Shown here: positions 53,581 through 63,032 of the stretch, one piece after another
How the letters are laid out: the number at the start of each line of letters is the position of its first letter
Numbering within the stretch: position 1 is the first letter of the stretch
Assembly (NCBI GenBank): GCA_001189495.1
Contig: CP012068.1
Coordinates: 1,488,001-1,552,000, forward strand
Reading direction: 5' to 3'
Source of the DNA: Eubacterium sulci ATCC 35585
GTDB taxonomy: Bacteria > Bacillota > Clostridia > Peptostreptococcales > Anaerovoracaceae
DNA length: 64,000 nt
Position numbers and translations under genes: made by a program
The notes under the pieces: generated by a model
What the model saw: only the letters and a program-made list of their open reading frames with translations
Told to the model about the DNA's origin: nothing
Databases searched by the model: none

Positions 53581-53747
53581 GCAAAACATCTGGTATCCTG
53601 ACTAAGGTTCGTCCTCAAATGCGCCTTCCCATCTAATCATCCTACCTATCAGCAAGCCTTAAATAGTGGCATCTTGCATTCTCGTCCCCCATACAGTAGC
53701 GCAGACTGCTACGGATTCTCACCGTATTCCCAGAAGTTCTGTTTTGC
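53581..53747 (-). ncRNA. cobalamin riboswitch aptamer
   Basis: On the minus strand: P1 arms GCAAAACA (53747-53740) and TGTTTTGC (53588-53581), then GGGAATACGGTGAGAATCC, GCGCTACTGTA (in place of GCCACTG) and near the 3' side AGTCAGGATACC. These are the conserved blocks of the adenosylcobalamin/B12-box class. It heads the NEAT-like/SBP/permease/ATPase operon. Confidence 0.9.
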
Positions 53748-53811
53748 TGCACATATTCACAAATATATTATACTTGGAGCACAAAATTTACGCAAGAGAA
53801 ATCCTAAAGCA

Positions 53812-53849
53812 AAAGTGGTGCTCGGAAAATCCCCAAGCACCACTTTTTT
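53812..53849. terminator. bidirectional terminator between kce and the riboswitch
   Basis: AAAGTGGTGCTCGG and CCCCAAGCACCACTTT form a strong, slightly imperfect stem flanked by A and T runs. It ends the kce transcript, 26 bp past its stop. Confidence 0.88.
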
Positions 53850-53874
53850 ATCCACATGTATTTAAGTTTATATA

Positions 53875-54708
53875 TTACCAAGTTCTCTTAGGAAGACCAA
53901 GAATTTCTCTTGCTTCGTCTGGTGTAGCAATCTCTCTTCCGAGTAGCTTTGCTAGTTTAACAGCCTTCTCTACCATCTCACCATTGCTCTTTGCTAGAAC
54001 ACCCTTCTCTAGGTATAGGTTGTCCTCAAAGCCTACTCTTACGTGTCCACCCATTGAGATTGTAGCTGCTGCGATGTGCCATGCATTCTTACCAAGACCT
54101 GTAGCTGTCCATGTTGAACCTGCAGGAATTGATGTTGCCATGTATACTAGGTCTCTAACTGATGCCTCCATCTGAACACCTAAAACGAAGTCCCAGTGAA
54201 GCGGATGAACGAGAAGTCCCTTACGATCAGCAACTCTTAGAGCTAGGTCGATCATACCCTTATCGAATACCTCAAGCTCAGGCTTGATTCCTCTCTCCTT
54301 AAGGATCTTAGCGAAGTTCTCGATTGTTGTGTTTGTATTTGTGAAAACCTCATCTCCACCGAAGTTAACAGTACCACAGTCTAGTGTAGCCATCTCTGGT
54401 GTAGGAACGATCTCTGTTGACTGAAGTCTCTCAAGGTCTGTCATTCCAACTGCACCACCTGTTGAAGGCTGAATGATTGCATCTGGACACTCCTTACGGA
54501 TAGCGTCTACACATACCTGGAATCTCTCCTTGCTCTGTGTAGGTGTACCATCATCTTCTCTAACGTGAAGGTGAATTAAAGCAGCTCCTGCATCGTAAGC
54601 TGACTTAGCCTCTCTAACGATTTCCTCTACAGTGTAAGGAACCGCTGGATTCTGTTCTTTAGTAACCTCTGCACCGCAGATACAAGCGCTGATAATTAGT
54701 TTTTCCAT
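53875..54708 (-). CDS. kce: 3-keto-5-aminohexanoate cleavage enzyme family protein (BKACE)
   Basis: A 277-aa TIM-barrel enzyme of normal length: metal ligands HLH in AALIHLHVRED, catalytic Glu in NFGGDEVF, and substrate region STGGAVGM. Kce splits 3-keto-5-aminohexanoate with acetyl-CoA in lysine fermentation; the wider BKACE family acts on other beta-keto acids. The kdd/kal/kamDE genes are not adjacent, so the exact substrate is open. Monocistronic, with a strong terminator. Confidence 0.87.
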   Translation of the reverse strand: MEKLIISACICGAEVTKEQNPAVPYTVEEIVREAKSAYDAGAALIHLHVREDDGTPTQSKERFQVCVDAIRKECPDAIIQPSTGGAVGMTDLERLQSTEIVPTPEMATLDCGTVNFGGDEVFTNTNTTIENFAKILKERGIKPELEVFDKGMIDLALRVADRKGLLVHPLHWDFVLGVQMEASVRDLVYMATSIPAGSTWTATGLGKNAWHIAAATISMGGHVRVGFEDNLYLEKGVLAKSNGEMVEKAVKLAKLLGREIATPDEAREILGLPKRTW

Positions 54709-54797
54709 TTCTCTCTCCTTAAATCTACCGAATTAAACCTGATATCATAAAAGTGATTCGATTTTGGTTCACTTGTTTTTATAGATTCATTATAACA

Positions 54798-55658
54798 TCA
54801 AATGTCTCTATGTTCAAGAGTTACTCTATAACCTTTTGCCCTTAGTTCCTTTGCAACCTCATCTGCTGTAGCCACAGATCTATGTTGTCCTCCAGTGCAT
54901 CCAAAGGCTATATTTAGGTGGTATTTACCCTCTTTGATGTATGCTGGAATAAGCATTTCTAACATCTCTAGTTCAGCCTTAATAAAGTCCTGAGTAATCT
55001 TCTGTCTGAGAACATATGAGGATACCTTCTTATTGTTACCCGTGAGTCTCTTTAGACTCGGTAGATAATAGGGGTTAGGAATAAATCTCATATCTAGCAC
55101 TAGGTCAGCTTCGATAGGAATACCCCTCTTATATCCGAATGATTTTATATTTATCAAAAATGACGACTTGCCGCTTCCCTCTTCAAAGATTTTGCTAATC
55201 TCCTGCTTAAGTTCAGCAACCTTTAGGTTTGTAGTATCTATGATGTAGTCTGAAAGGTCTCTGATCTCTTTGAGCTCTTCTCTTTCTGCTGCGATGACCT
55301 CCTTTGTTGTACTTCCCGTTGCTAGAGGGTGGGCCCTTCTTGTCTCATTAAAGCGCTTTATCAAAGTTCTCTCCGACGCCTCGATAAATAGGATTCTGCA
55401 GTCGATATTCTCATCGGACTTTAGGAGATTTATATACTCCTTCATGTCAGAAAAATAAGCACCGCCACGCGCATCGAAAACAAAAGCCGCTTTTTCAATC
55501 TGTTTCTTAGACGACTTCGTAAGCTCGATAAAGTTCGCAATCAAAGCAGGAGGCATATTGTCAACACAATAGAATCCCCTGTCTTCAAACCAGTCCATAG
55601 CATTGGTCTTTCCTGCTCCAGAAAGGCCAGTTACAACTACAACCTTCATTTTTTCCAT
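54798..55658 (-). CDS. rapZ: RapZ (YvcJ) nucleotide-binding adaptor
   Basis: A 286-aa protein: P-loop VTGLSGAGKTNAMD (8-21), the D-N-MPPALI region and the C-terminal HLNIAFGCTGGQHRSVATAD signature. RapZ binds RNA/nucleotides and links to cell-wall precursor control; in Firmicutes it is also needed for competence. 12 bp downstream of the PHP gene. Confidence 0.95.
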   Translation of the reverse strand: MEKMKVVVVTGLSGAGKTNAMDWFEDRGFYCVDNMPPALIANFIELTKSSKKQIEKAAFVFDARGGAYFSDMKEYINLLKSDENIDCRILFIEASERTLIKRFNETRRAHPLATGSTTKEVIAAEREELKEIRDLSDYIIDTTNLKVAELKQEISKIFEEGSGKSSFLINIKSFGYKRGIPIEADLVLDMRFIPNPYYLPSLKRLTGNNKKVSSYVLRQKITQDFIKAELEMLEMLIPAYIKEGKYHLNIAFGCTGGQHRSVATADEVAKELRAKGYRVTLEHRDI

Positions 55659-55670
55659 TTAAACAACCTC

Positions 55671-56435
55671 TTAAATATGCTCTATATTTACAATTCTATC
55701 AAAATCAAGTCCAGCGATATAGGCTCTGCCAAGCCCGCCCTCATATAGCCCCACATTCTCAGGTCTATGAGCGTCGCTGCTGATAACGAAGCTTACATCG
55801 TACTTTGATGCTGTCTTAATTCCCTCGTAGTCTAGGAAGGGGTGCTTCATATTTATCTCAAGCCATGTTCCCTTGTCCTCACATGCCCTTGCAATCTCGG
55901 CAATGTCGAACCTTCCCTTGTCTCCAGGATGTGTGAATATCTTCAGGTCGTTTTCATATATGCACTTAACACACATATCCGTGTTCTTTACAAGCATCTT
56001 CTTACCCCAGCTTTCTGGGTAAGCATGCCTAAAATCTAGCCAGTTTCCAACGCAGTAGCCATGTAAAACACCGTAGTGATAGCCTGCGTGCAGAAAGTCG
56101 AGGTACTTTAGATCCTCAGCATTTACATCTACATGATTTCCACAGTTTAAAACATTTGCCTCCACACTAAGGTAGAGGTCAATCTCAGGATATACTTCCT
56201 TGAGTCTATCTATCTCAGCCCTCATCACAGGGATTGCAGACCTCTTCACTCCGTAGGTCAGATGTCCTGGCCCGTGGTCGGAAATCGCAAGTGCCTTTAA
56301 CCCCTTTGATATTGCAACCTTGACATTGTCCTCAATGGAGCCCTTTCCGTGCGAGAATGTCGTGTGCGTATGATAATCAAAGGTCATGCGATACTGCGAT
56401 ACCTTATTTTCTAAATCACTTAAACTATAAGCCAA
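55671..56435 (-). CDS. PHP-domain phosphoesterase
   Basis: A 254-aa PHP protein with metal ligands FDYHTHTTFSHG, ISDHGPGH, EANVLNC and SSDAHRP. Between murB and rapZ in Clostridia such a gene is regular. The substrate (YcdX-like or histidinol-phosphate-like) is unknown. The start overlaps murB's end by 11 bp. Confidence 0.88.
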   Translation of the reverse strand: MAYSLSDLENKVSQYRMTFDYHTHTTFSHGKGSIEDNVKVAISKGLKALAISDHGPGHLTYGVKRSAIPVMRAEIDRLKEVYPEIDLYLSVEANVLNCGNHVDVNAEDLKYLDFLHAGYHYGVLHGYCVGNWLDFRHAYPESWGKKMLVKNTDMCVKCIYENDLKIFTHPGDKGRFDIAEIARACEDKGTWLEINMKHPFLDYEGIKTASKYDVSFVISSDAHRPENVGLYEGGLGRAYIAGLDFDRIVNIEHI

Positions 56436-57312
56436 TTATCCTCACCTCCGGTTCGAGTTTTACACCGAACTTATCAAAGACAGTATTTTGAACTAGGTGC
56501 ATTAGATCTACTATATCATCTGCCCTTGCTCCACCTGTGTTAATCATAAATCCGCAGTGCTTGCTTGAAATCTGAGCGCCACCTACACTTACGCCCTTAA
56601 GGCCAGCATCCTCTATCAGCTTTGCCGCAAAGTAGCCATCAGGCCTTTTGAAGAAGCTTCCAGCACTTGGAAATTCTAGCGGTTGTTTGGAGGTTCTCTT
56701 CTTTGTTAGCTCAGCTAGCTTTTCCTCAATCTCAGCCTTATCGCCTCTTGGAAGTTTTAGGGTTGCCGAAACGACAAGTTCCTTTGTTTCCTGAAGCCTG
56801 CTGTGTCTATATGTTAGCTCTAATTCCTCTGCAGGTACAGTCTTTAGCTCCCATTTGCCCTCAGAGTTAGGGGAAAGAAGTTCTACGGATTCAAGCACAT
56901 CTACGATTTCTCCGCCATAGGCTCCAGCATTCATGAAAACTGCACCGCCTATACTTCCTGGGATCCCTGATGCAAATTCAAAACCAGCAAGGCTCTCTGC
57001 GAGCGCCTTCTTGGCAATCTTTGATAAAAGACTTGCCGCCATGCACTTTAGACGAGGCCCATCCTCCTCTTCGATGAGTTCTACATCATCAAAGCCCTTT
57101 CCAAGAGTAACCACAGTGCCATCGTACCCACTATCTAAAAACAGAGTGTTGCTTCCGTTTCCAAGAAAGAGATAGTTTTCCTTTGATTCTGTAATCTCAT
57201 TCATAATATCTTTGAGTTCAGAAACCGTCTCACAGATTACAAGTCTCTTTGCACTGCCACCACATCTGAAGCTTGTATACTTTGACATAGGCGCGTTGTT
57301 CAATATTTCCAT
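56425..57312 (-). CDS. murB: UDP-N-acetylenolpyruvoylglucosamine reductase
   Basis: A 295-aa FAD enzyme making UDP-MurNAc: YTSFRCGGSAKRLV, LGNGSNTLFLD, GFEFASGIPGSIGGAVFMNAG (as GIPGSIGGAVFMNAG), and the type II catalytic Ser and Glu in SAGSFFKRP and EPEVRII. Start overlaps the permease stop (TAATG). Confidence 0.95.
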   Translation of the reverse strand: MEILNNAPMSKYTSFRCGGSAKRLVICETVSELKDIMNEITESKENYLFLGNGSNTLFLDSGYDGTVVTLGKGFDDVELIEEEDGPRLKCMAASLLSKIAKKALAESLAGFEFASGIPGSIGGAVFMNAGAYGGEIVDVLESVELLSPNSEGKWELKTVPAEELELTYRHSRLQETKELVVSATLKLPRGDKAEIEEKLAELTKKRTSKQPLEFPSAGSFFKRPDGYFAAKLIEDAGLKGVSVGGAQISSKHCGFMINTGGARADDIVDLMHLVQNTVFDKFGVKLEPEVRIIGL

Positions 57313-58571
57313 TAACGGAGTTCCTCCTTGTCGATTTTATATTTATTGAGATCCTCATAGCTATCAGTTCTAAATTCAAGTCCCTTTGCTTCAAGTCTCT
57401 TGTTTATGCTGCGCGAGAAATAGTAGTAGATAATTGCAAACACTGGAACTCCAAGAACCATACCAATGAATCCAAAGAGTCCGCCACCGATTACGATGGA
57501 GAAAAGCACCCAAAAGCTTGCAATGCCTGTAGTGTTTCCTAGTATTGCAGGTCCTATGATATTTCCGTCAACCTGCTGAAGAACGAAGATTAAAACCAGG
57601 AAGTACAGCGCATGGATAGGGCTCACGAGCAGAATTATTATTGCCGCCGGAATCGCTCCGATAAAAGGTCCAAAGAAAGGAATTACATTAGTTATTCCTA
57701 TAATGGCACTTATTAAAATCGGATATGGGAAGCCAAAGATTTTCATAAGTATAAAGCAAATGATTCCGATGATTATAGAATCGATTATCTTACCGTTGAT
57801 AAATCCACCAAAGGTCCTGTTTGTAAACTTCGCAAAATCAAATACAGCCTCTGCCTTTTCCTTAGGAAGCGTTGCTAGAATTACCTTTTTGAACTGTCCT
57901 TGGAAGCGTTCCTTGCTATTTAACATATACACACATGCCATGACTCCAATCATAACATTCATCATTGTTTTCAGAGTCAAAATCACCTGTGTAGAGACCT
58001 GACCAACAAGCGTGCCCATGCCAGGAAGTAGCTTGGTCTGAGCAAGCTCTATCAAATTAGTCTGGACCTGAGCATAGATTTCGCTCATCTTCATAGCTAG
58101 CCTTTTGTTATCCATCTTGCTTGTGATGTCATTAAACAAAGCGCTTAGCTGTGTCAATCTCTGAGGAAGGCTCTTCAAAATACCCGTAAGACTCTCTATA
58201 ACTTGCGGAACTATCAAAGCAATCAGCCCTGCAACAGCGCCAATTAGGCAAACCACAGCAACAACTGAAGCTACTAACTTGCAGAAAGAAAAGAGCCTCT
58301 GCTTATTCTTAAAATATTTTCCAAGTAGCTTATATAGCCCCCTAACCGTCGCATTATATATCGGACTAAGTAGATATGCCATTACAAAACCATAGATAAA
58401 TGGTGAGATTATGGTCTTTATCGTGCCAACACCCTCGCTAAAGGACTCGTAGTTTCCCACGATTTGATTGAAAATAATCAAAAGCGCCCCGACGATAAAA
58501 ATCATAAACATCAGCCTTGCATGTTTGTTTTCGAGTAGTCTTTTCACCCTAAACTCCTTCTTCTTAATCAA
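57312..58571 (-). CDS. AI-2E family transporter
   Basis: A 419-aa permease with about eight membrane helices and the family end (GVPVFAIIYYYFSRSINKRLEAKGL, here VPVFAIIYYYFSRSI) plus PFFGPFIGAIPA. The family exports autoinducer-2-like or other small molecules or works as Na+/H+ antiporters. Coupled to murB. Confidence 0.88.
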   Translation of the reverse strand: MIKKKEFRVKRLLENKHARLMFMIFIVGALLIIFNQIVGNYESFSEGVGTIKTIISPFIYGFVMAYLLSPIYNATVRGLYKLLGKYFKNKQRLFSFCKLVASVVAVVCLIGAVAGLIALIVPQVIESLTGILKSLPQRLTQLSALFNDITSKMDNKRLAMKMSEIYAQVQTNLIELAQTKLLPGMGTLVGQVSTQVILTLKTMMNVMIGVMACVYMLNSKERFQGQFKKVILATLPKEKAEAVFDFAKFTNRTFGGFINGKIIDSIIIGIICFILMKIFGFPYPILISAIIGITNVIPFFGPFIGAIPAAIIILLVSPIHALYFLVLIFVLQQVDGNIIGPAILGNTTGIASFWVLFSIVIGGGLFGFIGMVLGVPVFAIIYYYFSRSINKRLEAKGLEFRTDSYEDLNKYKIDKEELR

Positions 58572-58629
58572 TTAATCACTTATATCCATCAAATCAAATA
58601 GCCACAAAATCAAGCTAAGCATCAAGTTC

Positions 58630-59181
58630 TTAAAATCCGTCGCTATAGTTAAGCATATCCCTAAGCTTGCCGCTTTTTTTCGCCTCGCTCCTCGCCCCGC
58701 AAACAGTTCCGTAAAGAACAATATTCGCATAGAGCTTATCACCCTCTGTCGTAATCACAGCGCAGGAATTTTCACTTCCGCCCCTAGGCTCACTTAGGCT
58801 ACCAGGATTTACAATCAAAACACCATCGTGCTCCATGCACAGCGGCTTATGCGTATGCCCAAAACAAATAGCACTGCAATCGTAGTCCTTCGCCGCTTCG
58901 ACTATGTCGCTAAGCCCATAGTTCACTCCATAGTCATGGCCGTGGGTCACAAAAATATCCCCAGCCTCGGTTTCAACAATCGTAAAGTCCACGCCCATAT
59001 GCATGTCGCAATTGCCGCTTACTGCTACGACCTCAATATCAGAAAATCTATCTGCTAGTTTTTCTGCATCCCTCTTATTGTCTCCGCAGTGAATTATCAT
59101 GTCTATCCCCTTGATACTATTCACCAGATTGATAGCCCTTTTGATATCGCCATGTGTATCGCTAATAACAAGTATTTTCAT
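58630..59181 (-). CDS. YfcE/MJ0936-type metallophosphoesterase
   Basis: A 183-aa calcineurin-like phosphodiesterase: SDTHGD, IHCGDNKRD, SGNCD, THGHDYG and GHTHKP, then NPGSLSEPR. Hydrolyses small phosphodiesters with two metals. Follows dsdA by 4 bp. Confidence 0.93.
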   Translation of the reverse strand: MKILVISDTHGDIKRAINLVNSIKGIDMIIHCGDNKRDAEKLADRFSDIEVVAVSGNCDMHMGVDFTIVETEAGDIFVTHGHDYGVNYGLSDIVEAAKDYDCSAICFGHTHKPLCMEHDGVLIVNPGSLSEPRGGSENSCAVITTEGDKLYANIVLYGTVCGARSEAKKSGKLRDMLNYSDGF

Positions 59182-59185
59182 AAAT

Positions 59186-60490
59186 CTATTTGCCCTGATT
59201 GTAGTAGCTTCTCATCTCAGCTTCTGGAACCATGCTTCCGCCTGTAGCCCAAAGGATGTGAGTTGCGTTCTTCATCTTTGATTTCAGATTCTTATCGCTA
59301 AGTCTTTCTAGATTCTCAGTCACGTGCATAGGGCCTGTGAAGGAAGCGCATGCAGAAGGCTCGATAAATATGCCCTCAGAGTCAGCAAGCTTTGTTAGGA
59401 ATGGATAAAGCTTATCATCTTCTATTGTAAAGCACGCTTCTAGCAAGGTTGACATTATATCTCCAACTAGTCTAGATGCTCTACCTACAGCAAGTCCATC
59501 GGCAGCCGTTTTTCCATCCAAGCCTATATCTGAGCAAGCTATGCCATCGTTCAGTCCCGTAGCAAGACCTAGAGTCATACAAGGTGCATGAGTAGGCTCT
59601 GCAAAGAGAACATGCATGTTCTTTCCATAGATTTCCTTAAGTCCAAAGGTAACTCCGCCAGGTGCACCACCAACTCCGCAAGGTATGTAAACAAAGACTG
59701 GATGCTCATCATCACAAACTATTCCTGCATCCTCAAACTGCTTTACGATTCTCTTTGCTGCAACAGAATATCCCATGAATAGATCAAGCGAGCCCTCATC
59801 GTCAACGAAGTGGCACTTGTCGTCACCTGCTGCAATCTTACGACCCTCTGCAACAGCCTTCTGGTAGTCATCCTCATATTCAACAACCGTAACTCCCTTA
59901 GACCTTAAAAGAGCCTTCTTCCACTCTCTCGCATCAGCTGACATATGAACAGTCACCTTAAAACCAAGCTTAGCGCTGATTATTCCTATCGAAAGCCCTA
60001 AGTTACCAGTTGAACCCACTGCAACGCTGTAATCAGAAAATAGCTTCATGCACTCATCGCTCATAAGCTTTGAGTAGTCATCATCTTCCTTTAGGAGTCC
60101 GTGCTCCATAGCTACCTTCTCGGCGAACTTTAGAACCTCGTATATGCCTCCTCTGGCTTTGATAGAGCCAGAAACAGGTAGGTGCGAGTCCATCTTGAGG
60201 AATAGTCTTCCCTCAAAATCACAGCCTGTCATCTTCTCGAGTTCCTTCTTCATCTCAGGTATCTCTCTGAGTGGTGACTCGATTATTCCCTTTGATTTTT
60301 CGGTCTCTGGAAAAGCGGCCTGTATGTACGCAGCAAAGCGAGCTAATCTCGCCTCTGCATCTTCGATATCGCTCATTCCAAACTCGAGCTTTCTATCCTC
60401 GTCAGCTCTCTCATTTAACCAGAAAACTTCCTTAGCATCTGCCATATCTGCAACTACCGGATACAATACCTTTAGCTTTGTAATATCCAT
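59186..60490 (-). CDS. dsdA: D-serine ammonia-lyase
   Basis: A 434-aa PLP enzyme that turns D-serine into pyruvate and ammonia. The PLP lysine is in SGSIKARGGIYEVL, the phosphate loop in GSTGNLGLSIG, and IPCGVGGAPGGVTFGLK is typical. I take the ATG at 60490 after GAGGTGGAAAT, which matches the family length; the in-frame 12-codon extension is unlikely. Confidence 0.92.
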   Translation of the reverse strand: MDITKLKVLYPVVADMADAKEVFWLNERADEDRKLEFGMSDIEDAEARLARFAAYIQAAFPETEKSKGIIESPLREIPEMKKELEKMTGCDFEGRLFLKMDSHLPVSGSIKARGGIYEVLKFAEKVAMEHGLLKEDDDYSKLMSDECMKLFSDYSVAVGSTGNLGLSIGIISAKLGFKVTVHMSADAREWKKALLRSKGVTVVEYEDDYQKAVAEGRKIAAGDDKCHFVDDEGSLDLFMGYSVAAKRIVKQFEDAGIVCDDEHPVFVYIPCGVGGAPGGVTFGLKEIYGKNMHVLFAEPTHAPCMTLGLATGLNDGIACSDIGLDGKTAADGLAVGRASRLVGDIMSTLLEACFTIEDDKLYPFLTKLADSEGIFIEPSACASFTGPMHVTENLERLSDKNLKSKMKNATHILWATGGSMVPEAEMRSYYNQGK

Positions 60491-60612
60491 ATTTCCACCT
60501 CGAAAAATTTTATAAAAAAGTTCCATTAATTATCGTGCATTACTACGCTTTGATTATACCATTTATTATATTCTTTTGATACACAGTTTCTGTTTAATTA
60601 ACATATAATATG

Positions 60613-60656
60613 TGATATACTTTAGTAATGTTATAGCCAGTGAAAAATACGGAGGA
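60613..60656 (+). promoter_or_regulatory. candidate promoter and ribosome site of fhs
   Basis: TGATATACT (60613-60621) looks like an extended -10 element in an AT-rich stretch; TATAAT at 60604-60609 is an alternative. CGGAGG lies 5-6 bp before the fhs ATG (60662). No riboswitch was seen here. Confidence 0.45.
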
Positions 60657-60661
60657 TTTAG

Positions 60662-62335
60662 ATGACTTTCAAATCTGATATTGAGATTGCTCAAGCATGT
60701 GAAATGCAGAAGATAACCGAGATAGCAAAGCTTGCCGGAATCAACGAGGAATATCTAGAGCTATATGGTAATTACAAAGCAAAGATAAACTATAAATTGC
60801 TCAAGGACGCTGACCAAAAACAGGGTAAGCTAGTTCTTGTTACAGCTATAAATCCTACACCAGCGGGTGAAGGAAAAACCACAACTACAGTCGGTCTTGC
60901 AGACGCTCTTCGCAAGCTAGGCAAGAACTCAATGATGGCTATCAGAGAGCCTTCCCTAGGACCTGTTTTCGGAGTCAAGGGTGGTGCCGCAGGTGGCGGA
61001 TATGCTCAGATAGTACCTATGGAGGACATCAACCTACATTTTACTGGTGATTTCCACGCTATTGGTGCAGCTAATAACCTGCTTGCAGCTATGCTTGATA
61101 ACCACATCCAGCAGGGCAACGAGCTAAACATAGATCCACGCCGTATCACATGGCGCAGAGCCGTAGACATGAACGATCGTCAGCTCAGAAACATCGTAAT
61201 TGGACTAGGTGGCAAGGCTAACGGAACACCTAGAGAAGATGGCTTTGATATAACAGTTGCAAGTGAGATAATGGCAGTTCTTTGCCTATCAAGCGATATC
61301 GAAGACCTAAAGAATAGACTCGCAAGAATAATCGTTGGATATTCATACGACAACAAGCCAGTAACTGCAGGCGACCTCAATGCTCAGGGCGCAATGTCTG
61401 CACTCCTAAAGGATGCACTCAAGCCTAACCTTGTTCAATCACTCGAGGGCACACCAGCCTTTGTTCACTGCGGACCATTTGCTAACATTGCTCACGGCTG
61501 CAACTCTATCACAGCTACTCGCATGGCGCTTGCTCTCAGCGATTACACAGTTACCGAGGCAGGCTTTGGTGCAGACCTAGGTGCAGAGAAGTTCCTAGAT
61601 ATCAAATGCCGTATAGCAGGCCTAAAGCCAGATGCAGTTGTAATCGTAGCTACCGTAAGAGCGCTTAAGTTCAACGGTGGAGTTCCAAAGAATCAGCTTA
61701 ACAACGAGAACCTAGAAGCTCTAGAGAAAGGACTTCCTAACCTTCTACAGCACGTATCAAACATCACTGGCGTTTACAAGCTTCCTGCAGTAGTTGCAAT
61801 AAATGCTTTCCCTACAGACACAGAAGCTGAGCTAAACCTCATCAGAACAAAGTGTGAAGAGCTAGGCGTAAACGTTGCCCTTAGCGAAGTTTGGGCAAAG
61901 GGTGGCGCTGGCGGAAGAGAGCTAGCTGAAGAAGTAATCAAGCTCTGTGAAAAGCCAAACGAATTCCAATTTGCTTACGATGACTCACTCTCAATCAAAG
62001 AAAAGATCGAAGCAATAGCTAAGAAGATATATCACGCTGATTCAGTGAACTTTGTCGAGAAGGCACCTAAGCAGCTTGAGGAACTTGAGGCTCTTGGCTT
62101 CGGAAATCTTCCTGTCTGCATGGCAAAGACACAGTATTCCTTCTCAGATAATCCAGATTTGCTCGGAGCACCTAAGAACTTCAGTATCTCTGTCAGAAAT
62201 CTCAAGGTTTCTGCCGGCGCAGGATTTATCGTTGCCCTTACAGGAGATATCATGACCATGCCGGGACTTCCAAAGAGACCAGCAGCTGAGAGAATCGATA
62301 TCGATAACGATGGCAAGATCACTGGACTATTCTAG
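60662..62335 (+). CDS. fhs: formate-tetrahydrofolate ligase
   Basis: A 557-aa enzyme making 10-formyl-THF from formate and ATP: P-loop [49 protein letters not shown] and the monovalent-cation/folate end [15 protein letters not shown]. First of three one-carbon genes, divergent from dsdA. Confidence 0.97.
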   Translation: MTFKSDIEIAQACEMQKITEIAKLAGINEEYLELYGNYKAKINYKLLKDADQKQGKLVLVTAINPTPAGEGKTTTTVGLADALRKLGKNSMMAIREPSLGPVFGVKGGAAGGGYAQIVPMEDINLHFTGDFHAIGAANNLLAAMLDNHIQQGNELNIDPRRITWRRAVDMNDRQLRNIVIGLGGKANGTPREDGFDITVASEIMAVLCLSSDIEDLKNRLARIIVGYSYDNKPVTAGDLNAQGAMSALLKDALKPNLVQSLEGTPAFVHCGPFANIAHGCNSITATRMALALSDYTVTEAGFGADLGAEKFLDIKCRIAGLKPDAVVIVATVRALKFNGGVPKNQLNNENLEALEKGLPNLLQHVSNITGVYKLPAVVAINAFPTDTEAELNLIRTKCEELGVNVALSEVWAKGGAGGRELAEEVIKLCEKPNEFQFAYDDSLSIKEKIEAIAKKIYHADSVNFVEKAPKQLEELEALGFGNLPVCMAKTQYSFSDNPDLLGAPKNFSISVRNLKVSAGAGFIVALTGDIMTMPGLPKRPAAERIDIDNDGKITGLF

Positions 62336-62420
62336 TTTTCAGAGATGATTTTCAAAGCTTAGCAGTTTCAGTATATGCTATCTGAAGAAGCTCTGCCTTC
62401 TCAGATTTAGGGGTATAATA

Positions 62421-63032
62421 ATGACAAAATCACATAACATAGAAGAATTTCTAGAAGTTTTATCTTCATCAAGTCCGACTCCAGGTGGCGGGGGTGCCAG
62501 CGCTCTAGTAGGCGCAATTGGTGTTTCACTAGGTCACATGGTTGGAGCCCTAACCAGTGGTAAGAAAAAATACGAACATGTTCAAGGCGAGATAGACCTC
62601 TTGCTTAAGCATGCAGATGATTTAAGTAAAAGTCTTACGGACTGCATCCAAAAGGACGCTGATGCCTTTGCTCCACTAGCAAGGTGCTATTCATTGCCAA
62701 AAGAGACACCTGGTAGAGATCAGATTATGGAGGGCTGCCTTCAGCAAGCTGCATCAGTTCCATTACGCATCATGCAATTAGCAGCTCAGGCTATAGAGAT
62801 TCAGAGAGAGTTCGCAATTGTCGGAAGCCCACTTGTCATCTCAGATGCTGCAACAGGCGTCGCACTTTGCCGCGCCTCACTTATGGGTGCACTGGTTAAT
62901 GTGAAGGTAAACACCAAGCTCATGAAGGATAGATGCTATGCAGATATGATTAATGCGGAGGCAGATGCCCTTGCTGAACAGTACTGCAAGCTTTCAGAGG
63001 AGATTTTCTATAACATATTGGAGAGATTTTAA
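62421..63032 (+). CDS. fchA: methenyltetrahydrofolate cyclohydrolase (FchA, FTCD_C type)
   Basis: A 203-aa helical protein with SSSPTPGGGGASALVGAIGVSL (as PTPGGGGASALVGAIG) and QRDADAF-like QKDADAFAPLA. Interconverts 10-formyl- and methenyl-THF. Follows fhs by 85 bp and abuts folD (stop TAA then ATG). A cyclohydrolase here together with FolD suggests FolD may supply mainly the dehydrogenase step. Confidence 0.92.
   Translation: MTKSHNIEEFLEVLSSSSPTPGGGGASALVGAIGVSLGHMVGALTSGKKKYEHVQGEIDLLLKHADDLSKSLTDCIQKDADAFAPLARCYSLPKETPGRDQIMEGCLQQAASVPLRIMQLAAQAIEIQREFAIVGSPLVISDAATGVALCRASLMGALVNVKVNTKLMKDRCYADMINAEADALAEQYCKLSEEIFYNILERF

Noticed and set aside
60541-60661. Riboswitch upstream of fhs
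   Set aside because: The 120-bp leader has no conserved blocks of THF, ZTP or glycine aptamers that I can recognise; it looks like a plain promoter.
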